In this document: piece by piece, positions 8,884-15,257 of the stretch
Layout: the number at the start of each line of letters is the position of its first letter
Numbering within the stretch: the first letter of the stretch is position 1
Assembly (NCBI GenBank): GCA_040510375.1
Contig: JBEVJC010000018.1
Location: forward strand, 3,431 to 67,430
Source of the DNA: JBEVJC01 sp040510375
GTDB taxonomy: Bacteria; Bacteroidota; Bacteroidia; Chitinophagales; Chitinophagaceae
DNA length: 64,000 nucleotides
Direction of reading: 5' to 3'
Position numbers and translations under genes: made by a program
The notes under the pieces: model-generated
Databases searched by the model: none
What the model was told of the DNA's origin: nothing
What the model saw: only the letters and a program-made list of their open reading frames with translations

Positions 8884-9558
8884 TTAGATCAGGTGTGGGA
8901 CATTATCCGTATTTAGGCTTCTGTTTTTTTTTAGTTCTTTAGCGGTAGTGACATAGGTTATTATTGCGACGCAGAATACAAGGTTTTTTATTATTTCAGC
9001 TACATAGGTGACATTCCAAAATGCATTTATTTGATCATTATTTAGATCATTTGCCAAAATATAGATAAAAAATGAAGCACCAAGATAGAGTAATATGCCG
9101 ATTGCAATCCAAAAAGCGAAGCTATTATATAGATTTATCTGATTTTGGCTTTTTAGACTTTCATAAAAGAAAAAGAAAGTATAAACAAATAGCAAAATTG
9201 TTTCAACTCCAATTGGAATTGTGTCCAACCTAAACCTGTCATCTTTTACATTGAAATAAAAGATAATTTGGAAGGATATGAATGCAATGGACAACGTCAG
9301 AATTATCCTTTTGAATAACCTATTTTGTATTGAAGTAAAGAAAAGGAATGCGAAAAACAGGTATTCAATTGTTGTATAGGAAAGAGCATATGCTGCACGA
9401 TAGGGTATAGGTACTTCGACTGGGTCGATAATTAAATAACAGAATGCAAAGACTCCGTAAATACCTATTAGTAGAGGAACTAAATCTTTCCTTTTGCTTT
9501 TTAAAAAAACAAGAGTAAGCGGTAGAAGTAGATAGCTATAGGTGACTATTGTATACAA
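8884..9558 (-). CDS. Multi-pass membrane protein of sensor module 1
   Basis: A 224-residue protein with about seven hydrophobic helices and a basic C-terminal tail. The family is not one I can name. Its order of helices and the segment NSFAFWIAIGILLYLGASFF resemble the protein at 13190-13897 (NVSNFWVASGLAFYCL), which also sits directly upstream of a HisKA_3 kinase, so the two are probably homologous input subunits. The protein has no internal Met; the start is a TTG at 9558, placed right after the T-tract of a strong hairpin. The DNA is AT-rich (about 33% GC in one 60-base line counted) compared with its neighbours. Confidence 0.7.
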   Translation of the reverse strand: MYTIVTYSYLLLPLTLVFLKSKRKDLVPLLIGIYGVFAFCYLIIDPVEVPIPYRAAYALSYTTIEYLFFAFLFFTSIQNRLFKRIILTLSIAFISFQIIFYFNVKDDRFRLDTIPIGVETILLFVYTFFFFYESLKSQNQINLYNSFAFWIAIGILLYLGASFFIYILANDLNNDQINAFWNVTYVAEIIKNLVFCVAIITYVTTAKELKKNRSLNTDNVPHLI

Positions 9559-9605
9559 AAAAAAAGTTTTTCTAATTTGGATTTCTCCAAAAGTAGAAAA
9601 ACTTT
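9557..9605 (-). terminator. GAAA-capped terminator or attenuator before membrane sensor gene
   Basis: Minus strand: AAAGTTTTTCTA pairs perfectly with TAGAAAAACTTT (12 bp). An inner TTTGGA-GAAA-TCCAAA stem has a GNRA-type loop. T residues run on to the TTG start codon of the gene at 9558. It lies between the 21-codon frame at 9643-9708 and the membrane protein gene, so transcription from upstream would have to read through it. Confidence 0.85.
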
Positions 9606-9642
9606 CATGAATTCGGAAGTTTCCGTGAAATTCAGCGATTAA

Positions 9643-9708
9643 TTAGTCTTCCCAAGAGAAGATATCACCTTCCAGGTTGAAAACTTTGCGTCCGTTGCCT
9701 TTGTTCAT
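9643..9708 (-). CDS. 21-residue micro-ORF upstream of sensor module 1
   Basis: The frame begins ATG at 9708, starts MNKGNGRKVFNLEG and ends FSWED, then TAA. It is not similar to a family I can name, although VFNLEGDIFSW faintly resembles the last segment of rhodanese domains. The codons (AAC, GGC, CGC, TTC, CTG, GGT, ATC, TCT) are those of well expressed genes in this window and stand out in an AT-rich surround. A TAA 12 bases upstream in frame rules out its being the end of a longer gene. The strong hairpin at 9557-9605 follows 37 bases after its stop. It could be a leader peptide, a signalling peptide or a small structural protein. Confidence 0.5.
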   Translation of the reverse strand: MNKGNGRKVFNLEGDIFSWED

Positions 9709-10242
9709 AACAGTAACGTTTTAGAGGTTTAGAATCGATTCAGCCCTGTAAAAATTGACATTTGTTACAAACAATACCATAGGGGTTTACACTAATAAAG
9801 TACTTATAAAATGCTCAAATCCAAGGTGGTAAAGGCTTTCCCGGTATTTACTAAGACAAAATACGTATAAAAACGAGTATTTATTCTTAGTAAATGACGT
9901 AAAAATACTGTTATTTATACGAATGTATACTAAGGAAATACCCTCAAAAAGAGTTTTTTATTAACATCTGGGGAAAACCACCTCAACTTTTGACTTAATA
10001 TTCGGATTATCAAAAAATCAGGGGTTAAATTATGAATTTTTTGACTGTGAGATTTGAGGCTATATTTTTTAGGGTTTCCTGCAAATTTACAAGCAACATT
10101 ACTCTAACGATGAAATATCGTAGATTAAATCAAAGTGTTTGTCAGGATTTTCGTTGAGATAACTGCGGAAAGCAGACCAAAAAATAAGAGTTTACATTTC
10201 CAAACCGTTAAATAGGTTCCTGTCCTGCATAAAATTCTCAAG
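9709..10242. other. AT-rich intergenic region with dyads
   Basis: About 530 bases between divergent units. It holds a long inverted repeat (9846-9895), three copies of TACTAAG or its complement (9849, 9886, 9928), a possible minus-strand -7 box (TATTGTTTG, one base too long, near 9768) and a short dyad ACGAT-N5-ATCGT near 10108. No frame here has good coding character. It probably carries the promoters and operators of the flanking signalling genes. Confidence 0.5.
9846..9895. repeat. Inverted repeat, 11-bp perfect arms
   Basis: ATTTACTAAGA (9846-9856) and TCTTAGTAAAT (9885-9895) are exact complements. AAATAC and GTATTT can extend the pairing inward. Another TACTAAG occurs at 9928. There is no T-tract, so a terminator is unlikely; an operator or a structured RNA leader fits better. 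Confidence 0.7.
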
Positions 10243-10308
10243 ATGAATGAAGTAGAAGACTTAAAAAAAACTACATTTGGAAATAGTGCTCCCTTTTTTG
10301 AGATGTGA
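10243..10308 (+). CDS. Possible 21-residue micro-ORF before response regulator
   Basis: An ATG-to-TGA frame of 22 codons (starts MNEVEDLKKTTF, ends PFFEM) lies 34 bases before the regulator at 10343. Its length equals that of the micro-ORF at 9643-9708, but the sequences do not clearly align and its codons are AT-rich. A TACATTTG -7 box (10272-10279) lies inside it, which suggests the region may instead be the regulator's promoter. It could be a leader peptide or chance. Confidence 0.25.
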   Translation: MNEVEDLKKTTFGNSAPFFEM

Positions 10309-10342
10309 ACATTATCCAAAGTGGTAATAAACCAAAACTTAC

Positions 10343-10999
10343 ATGACTACACAGTTGATTAAAGTTGCTATTGCGGACGATCACAAGATTTTTCGGGATG
10401 GGATAAGAATGTCCTTAAGAGACAAGGAATACTTGAAAATCCTTTGGGAGGCTGAAGATGGCAAGGATTTAATGCATAAACTTCAATTAAAACTTCCCGA
10501 TATCATCTTAATGGATATTCGGATGCCTGAAATTGATGGTATTAATGCTATAAGTATGATTCGAAAGGAGTACGAATCTGTGAAGATCATAGTGTTAACA
10601 ATGTATGACGATCAGGAAATGATTACCAGAATGATGGAAATGGGTGCAAATGCATATCTCACGAAAACTACTGATCCGGAAGAAATTTACCAGGCAATCC
10701 TAACCTGCATGAATGACGATTTCTATTTTAACGAACTTGTAAATAAAGCTGTTTTATTAAAACTCCAGCATAAGAAGACTGTCAGGCAATTTTATCCGAA
10801 TCCCGTCAAGCTTTCTGAGAAAGAGATCAAGATTTTAAAATTGATTGCGGAGGATAAAACAACTGAAGAAATCTCAAAAGAAGTTTTTTTGAGTCCGCGG
10901 ACTATTGAAACGATTCGGCAAAATATGAAACAAAAAGTTGGTGCCAAGACTATTGCAGGATTGGTTATGTATGCAATGAGAAATAAATTACTTGAATAA
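10343..10999 (+). CDS. NarL/LuxR-type response regulator, orphan
   Basis: A 218-residue regulator with a receiver domain (ADDHK; phospho-Asp in IILMDIRMP; Lys in TKTTDP) and a C-terminal LuxR helix-turn-helix (KLSEKEIKILKLIAEDKTTEEI, then LSPRTIETIRQNM). No kinase adjoins it on the same strand. It lies between the two kinase modules, which are on the other strand, so either kinase could act on it. It is followed after 13 bases by a methyltransferase gene, likely in the same transcript. It resembles the regulators at 7032 and 11762, consistent with local duplication. Confidence 0.88.
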   Translation: MTTQLIKVAIADDHKIFRDGIRMSLRDKEYLKILWEAEDGKDLMHKLQLKLPDIILMDIRMPEIDGINAISMIRKEYESVKIIVLTMYDDQEMITRMMEMGANAYLTKTTDPEEIYQAILTCMNDDFYFNELVNKAVLLKLQHKKTVRQFYPNPVKLSEKEIKILKLIAEDKTTEEISKEVFLSPRTIETIRQNMKQKVGAKTIAGLVMYAMRNKLLE

Positions 11000-11012
11000 G
11001 CATTCACATCAA

Positions 11013-11756
11013 ATGGAGAATATTAATAATTCATATTTTCAGGGGTTTTATAAGGAGATTTGGCGAAGTACGGTACCGGAGCAGGTTACGGAAAAAGAAA
11101 CTCAATTTTTTCAGGATTTTTTTCACTTAGGCTCCCAATCCAATGTTATTGATTTAATGTGTGGTTTTGGTCGTCACGCATTAGCCCTTGCTAGACGTGG
11201 TATAAACGTAACAGCAATTGATAATTTAAAAGACTATACCGACGAGTTACAACAAACTGCTGCTGCAGAAAAATTACCCATTACTGTTGATACCGGAGAT
11301 CTTTTAAAGATAGAAATAGAAGGTTACTACGATTTGGCGATTTGTATGGGTAACAGTTTGAATTTCTTTCCGGAACATGATATTCTTTCCATATTAGAGA
11401 AGGTCGGTAAGCGATTGAAGATAGGGGCACATATTGTTATAAATACTTGGTCTCTGACTGAAATAGTGGCAAAAGGGTTAATTGAAAAGCAGTGGAGTAC
11501 ATTTGAAGACCTATACCTTCTTTCGGAATCCAATTACATGTTCCAGCCAACCCGAATTGAAACTTATACTACAATTTTTAAAGACGACACTAAAGCAGAA
11601 AATAAAACGGCTATAGATTATATCTTTTCTTTGTCTGAAATGGAACGCATGTTGCAAAAGTCCGGTTTTATTTATGAACAAACGTTCAGTATTCCGGGTC
11701 GAAAACAATTTGCTCTTGGAGATCCGAGGGCGTACATAGTTGCAAGACGCGTTTAA
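11013..11756 (+). CDS. Class I SAM-dependent methyltransferase
   Basis: A 247-residue protein. The S-adenosylmethionine-binding motif I is VIDLMCGFGRHALALARRG (about residues 45-63); an acidic motif II follows in NVTAIDN, and the ICMGNSLNFF segment fits motif IV. The substrate cannot be read from the sequence; this type of methyltransferase often acts on small molecules. I chose the ATG at 11013 because the in-frame TTG at 10992 overlaps the end of the regulator gene. Its position between signalling genes makes it a candidate output or signal-modifying enzyme of the islet, which is inference. Confidence 0.8.
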   Translation: MENINNSYFQGFYKEIWRSTVPEQVTEKETQFFQDFFHLGSQSNVIDLMCGFGRHALALARRGINVTAIDNLKDYTDELQQTAAAEKLPITVDTGDLLKIEIEGYYDLAICMGNSLNFFPEHDILSILEKVGKRLKIGAHIVINTWSLTEIVAKGLIEKQWSTFEDLYLLSESNYMFQPTRIETYTTIFKDDTKAENKTAIDYIFSLSEMERMLQKSGFIYEQTFSIPGRKQFALGDPRAYIVARRV

Positions 11757-11761
11757 TATAA

Positions 11762-12427
11762 TTAGTAAGTATGGATACCATTCTTCATTGCGATCATCAC
11801 TAATCCTACCCGACTTTTTGCGTCCAGTTTAAAAAAGAGTTGATCTCGAATTGTGTCGATAGTTCGAACATTCAAATTCATTAATAAAGCTATTTCTTTA
11901 TAGGTTCTGTCGGAGCAGGACAACTGTAAAAATTGTAATTCCTGGTCGGATAACATTGCTTTCTGTAAGTTGACTGATCCACCTTGTCCTGTTCTGAATA
12001 GGTTGACAATTTTTCCATTTGTATGATTTGAATAAAAGTAACCTGTCTGAAGAATTGCTTGCAATGCAAATTTTAGCTCGCTAGCTTGTGCATCTTTTTT
12101 TAAAAAGCCCTTTACTCCCTTTTGCAATAACCTGATTAAGGTTAGCTCTGAATCATATTCGCTTAGAATCAGAACCGATATTTCAGAATAGTTGTCATTC
12201 AGCCAGGAGGCGGTTTGATGACCGTTCATTTCTGGCATATTCAAATCTAAAATTACTATGTCCGGAAGTTGACCAACAGTCAACGACTCAACGAATTCGC
12301 GGCCATTGTTCGCCTCGTAAGTGACCTTGAAAGATTCAAAGCTGTTTATAAGCGACGCAATTGCAGATCTAACGAGAACATGGTCGTCTACCAGGGCGAC
12401 TTTGATAGGGGTAACTTCATTTGTCAT
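11762..12427 (-). CDS. NarL/LuxR-type response regulator (module 2)
   Basis: A 221-residue regulator with receiver domain (VDDHV; phospho-Asp in IVILDLNMP; Lys in LKKDAQ) and LuxR helix-turn-helix (LSDQELQFLQLSCSDRTYKE, then LNVRTIDTIRDQL). It overlaps the kinase gene upstream by 11 bases, so the two are translationally coupled and almost certainly a cognate pair. It ends 5 bases from the methyltransferase stop, in convergent orientation. Confidence 0.9.
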   Translation of the reverse strand: MTNEVTPIKVALVDDHVLVRSAIASLINSFESFKVTYEANNGREFVESLTVGQLPDIVILDLNMPEMNGHQTASWLNDNYSEISVLILSEYDSELTLIRLLQKGVKGFLKKDAQASELKFALQAILQTGYFYSNHTNGKIVNLFRTGQGGSVNLQKAMLSDQELQFLQLSCSDRTYKEIALLMNLNVRTIDTIRDQLFFKLDAKSRVGLVMIAMKNGIHTY

Positions 12428-13214
12428 GATTATATGGAATTTTAATTGATAGGCTCGTTCCTTTTGGGGAGGTTGCTATGGAAATTTCTCCATTAAGGAT
12501 TTGTACTCGGCTTCTGATATTGCTCAATCCGGAACTTCCGGTTTTGCGGATCATTTCCTCTTGAGGAGGAAAGCCTTTTCCATTGTCGGTTATTGAAATT
12601 ATTAGGAATTTTTCTAAATACTCGATACTTAAAACTGTTTTTGAGGCATACGAGTGTTTTATAATATTCTGAAATGCTTCCTGAATTATTCGAAATAAAA
12701 CGAGTTCTTTTCCGTCGTCTAAAAAAATCGGAACTCCCAAGACTGTCAATTCTGTCGTAAATAGGTTCAAGTTGTCAAGACGCGCAATTTCAAAATCAAT
12801 TGCCTTAAGCAGACCTTGTTGTTGAATTAAATCCCTGTTTAATCCCTTAGATATATTGTTTAAATCGATAACTGATTCGCTAAGAAGATTTAAGATAAAG
12901 TTTGTTTTTGCTGATACTTCTTCGCTTCTACATAGGTTTAGTGCATTTACTTGGAATTTTGCCAGTGAAATAGAATGGATAACATTATCATGAATTTCGT
13001 GAGCAATATTCTGAAATGTTAATTCCTGCATTTCCAGTTGAGCCTCCATAATATTTTTTTCGTGATTGTGCTTCAGGTCGAAAATTGTCTGATTGTATTT
13101 CAACAATTTATTTTGATAGGCATAAAAAATCGTGATTGCTAATCCTGTTAAAAGGAGTATAATCCCCGTTGTTACTGCGAGAAAAAAATCTATATCAAAT
13201 CTGTCGGTTTGCAT
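12417..13214 (-). CDS. HisKA_3-type sensor histidine kinase (module 2)
   Basis: A 265-residue kinase with one membrane helix (about residues 9-32), a coiled segment, the HisKA_3 box NIAHEIHDNV with the phospho-acceptor His, and an HATPase domain (FRIIQEAFQNIIKH; TDNGKGF; a SSGLSNIRSRV lid). It overlaps the membrane protein upstream by 25 bases and the regulator downstream by 11, a tightly coupled three-gene operon. As in module 1 it has no sensory domain of its own, so the membrane protein is the likely sensor. Confidence 0.88.
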   Translation of the reverse strand: MQTDRFDIDFFLAVTTGIILLLTGLAITIFYAYQNKLLKYNQTIFDLKHNHEKNIMEAQLEMQELTFQNIAHEIHDNVIHSISLAKFQVNALNLCRSEEVSAKTNFILNLLSESVIDLNNISKGLNRDLIQQQGLLKAIDFEIARLDNLNLFTTELTVLGVPIFLDDGKELVLFRIIQEAFQNIIKHSYASKTVLSIEYLEKFLIISITDNGKGFPPQEEMIRKTGSSGLSNIRSRVQILNGEISIATSPKGTSLSIKIPYNHDK

Positions 13215-13897
13215 AAGTATGCTCTTATTATCATTAGAAATAGGATTATATAAAACATGTAGATCGTTGAAAACATGCTCAGATAAAGCGGTCTGTTAGA
13301 ATAGATTAATTCAGGGGAAACTATAGTAACAGGTAACGTGCACAAACAATAAAAAGCTAATCCACTTGCAACCCAAAAATTTGACACATTAATTAAATTA
13401 TGTGTCGGCGGAAGAATATAAAGCTCATAAAAATATAAAATACATGCGACGAGTAGGAAAACACCCTCAATCAGATAGAGGTAATGAAGTAGATAGTATC
13501 GTTCTAATGAATCTACAAAAAAACTACTTACATATGAAAGAGCAAATATGAAGGAAACGAGGTATGTGCAGATGGATAGGATTGATTTGTGCCGCGGAAA
13601 AGTAGAGATTTTTGATAGGAACGTAATAAATGTTAGGTATTCAACAATTGATACCAAGTATTCTTGGGTGAAAAGGCTTTCAAAAACCAGGGTATCGTTT
13701 TTAAGGTTATTCACTCCTGTATTGTAGTAACTACTTAAGGTTAATAGTATAAACAGTCCCAGATATAAGGGGAAGACTTTGAGTTGCGGGATTCGATGCC
13801 TTTTAATAATAGAAATGAAAAGTGTAACTATCAAGACAAAAAAGAGAATAATATCCGTGTAGTAAGTATTTGCCCATTGGTTCATAAGTTGATTCAT
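13190..13897 (-). CDS. Multi-pass membrane protein of sensor module 2
   Basis: A 235-residue protein with about seven predicted membrane helices and short loops. I do not recognise a named family; the size, helix pattern and the FW-x3-GLAFY segment match the protein at 8884-9558. Gene order membrane protein-kinase-regulator is the same in both modules, apart from the promoter in module 1. The ATG at 13897 lies within the right arm of a perfect 8-bp hairpin; a second in-frame ATG at 13885 is an alternative start. The 25-base overlap with the kinase gene suggests a fixed stoichiometry. Confidence 0.7.
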   Translation of the reverse strand: MNQLMNQWANTYYTDIILFFVLIVTLFISIIKRHRIPQLKVFPLYLGLFILLTLSSYYNTGVNNLKNDTLVFESLFTQEYLVSIVEYLTFITFLSKISTFPRHKSILSICTYLVSFIFALSYVSSFFVDSLERYYLLHYLYLIEGVFLLVACILYFYELYILPPTHNLINVSNFWVASGLAFYCLCTLPVTIVSPELIYSNRPLYLSMFSTIYMFYIILFLMIIRAYLCKPTDLI

Positions 13898-13912
13898 AAA
13901 GCAGTTTATGAA
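13893..13912 (-). promoter_or_regulatory. Hairpin covering the start codon of module 2 sensor gene
   Basis: TTCATAAA and TTTATGAA are exact complements around a 4-base loop. On the minus strand the 3' arm contains the first ATG of the membrane protein gene. There is no T-tract, so control of translation initiation is more likely than termination. Confidence 0.45.
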
Positions 13913-13928
13913 ACCAAACTACAATCTG

Positions 13929-13994
13929 TTATTGAAATTTCCACAGGGAAAAAACACGCTTTTTAAGGTTTTTTCCCCGAGAGTCGAGGACCAT
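13929..13994 (-). CDS. Possible 21-residue micro-ORF upstream of sensor module 2
   Basis: An ATG-to-TAA frame of 22 codons (starts MVLDSRGKNLKK, ends SLWKFQ) lies 31 bases before the membrane protein gene, on the same strand. It occupies the same relative place and has the same length as the micro-ORF before module 1, and both have a basic stretch followed by (K/R)VF-x-L. Codon use is not distinctive, and frames this short are common by chance. Confidence 0.25.
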   Translation of the reverse strand: MVLDSRGKNLKKRVFSLWKFQ

Positions 13995-14147
13995 TGTTAT
14001 TCAATGACTTCTGAAAATTCGAAGGGAAATCCTCGGCAATTGTTGTTTTTCTCTCATGGTTTCTACCTAGTCCCAAGTCTACTTTTAGGATGTTATTGAG
14101 CCCGGATAACATCACAATCATTTAATCATCTGTCAAAATCAATTGTT

Positions 14148-14435
14148 ATGAAGACAAAATTTCTGTTTCTATTCCTGATTATTTCGGCTTGCTCCGCCAA
14201 TGCAATAGCAAGCCCTTTACCCATTAATCCCCCTTTGTTAAACCGGCCGCCTGTTCTAAGTACCCCCGACTGGCCTGAATGTACATTTTCAGCGTCTTTA
14301 TCATTCAATATAATCGGGCAAACAGCCTCGATTACCTGTTCATCAACCCAAGGTAGCTGCGAAAGCGCAATAAGTGAAGTGGCCCGCTGCCTAAACCTTG
14401 CAAAAAGCAGGTTGAAAAAAGCTGTTGGATTTTAA
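14148..14435 (+). CDS. Small secreted protein with four Cys
   Basis: A 95-residue protein with a clear signal peptide (MKTKFLFLFLIISACSANA, cleavage about residue 21). The mature part is Pro-rich at its start (PINPPLLNRPPV) and then has four cysteines (about residues 44, 60, 66 and 74), enough for two disulfides, and a basic end. I do not recognise the family. It precedes the GLPGLI and barrel genes on the same strand by 90 bases and could share their transcript. It is divergent from sensor module 2. Confidence 0.6.
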   Translation: MKTKFLFLFLIISACSANAIASPLPINPPLLNRPPVLSTPDWPECTFSASLSFNIIGQTASITCSSTQGSCESAISEVARCLNLAKSRLKKAVGF

Positions 14436-14525
14436 TTAAATCTGTTATCCGGGCTATTTTTTCAGGCAGTACAGATTCTTTTGTAAAAAAGATTTTCAAA
14501 TCATTCAATTTCTAATAAATAAGAC

Positions 14526-15257
14526 ATGAATTATATTTTCTCAGTAACGCTGGTGGCTCTACTACCTATCCTTTCCTCAGCTCAGCCAGGTTTATATACA
14601 ATAAATTACAAGGTGTCATTTAATCAACGATTCGATCAGGATGCCAGTGATATCAGGCTTTTTGACGCAACACTGAGAATACATGACGCGATAGAAACTG
14701 ACTATTTTATGGTGGCAAATGAGCTCAAAAAAACATCGGGGGATAACATTGAAATTGAACAGGACACATTGTGGAGGGTCCGGACAAATCTTGACCAGCA
14801 GGAACTTTTCTTTGACGATATTTTCAATGAGAAGCTGACCTCCAGATGGTATGCCGATTCCCTGTTCCCAATGCGATGGACTATCCTTCCAGATAAAACC
14901 TATATCGATTCATTCTACTGCACAAAGGCTGTCTGTAGTTTCCGGGGCAGGAAATATGAGGCCTGGTATTGCTCCTCAATCTCATTGCCTTTCGGCCCAT
15001 GGAAATTCGGTGGACTCCCCGGCCTTATTGTCTCCGTTTCAGATTCCGCAAGTGACCTTCAAATTCGGCTTGTTAATATAAAAAGAACCCATGACCGGCT
15101 TATTACTGAAGCATTAAAAGCAAGGTCATACAAAGAATATCTCCAGACAGGAAACCGGGTAAGGAAAATGATGAAACTTTCTGCACGGAATTCAGACTGC
15201 ATCGACTGTGAGACTAAAGTAAAATTTCACTCATGGGAAAAGGTATTTGCGGAGTGA
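14526..15257 (+). CDS. GLPGLI-family secreted protein
   Basis: A 243-residue exported protein with a signal peptide ending near SSAQP. The family signature is intact in FGPWKFGGLPGLIVSVSD (about residues 157-174). The GLPGLI family is confined largely to Bacteroidota, of unknown function, and is commonly encoded next to a TonB-receptor-like barrel. Here it overlaps that barrel gene by 25 bases, which supports a functional pair at the outer membrane. Cys residues at about 137, 142 and 153 and a C-terminal CIDC pair are visible. Confidence 0.85.
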   Translation: MNYIFSVTLVALLPILSSAQPGLYTINYKVSFNQRFDQDASDIRLFDATLRIHDAIETDYFMVANELKKTSGDNIEIEQDTLWRVRTNLDQQELFFDDIFNEKLTSRWYADSLFPMRWTILPDKTYIDSFYCTKAVCSFRGRKYEAWYCSSISLPFGPWKFGGLPGLIVSVSDSASDLQIRLVNIKRTHDRLITEALKARSYKEYLQTGNRVRKMMKLSARNSDCIDCETKVKFHSWEKVFAE

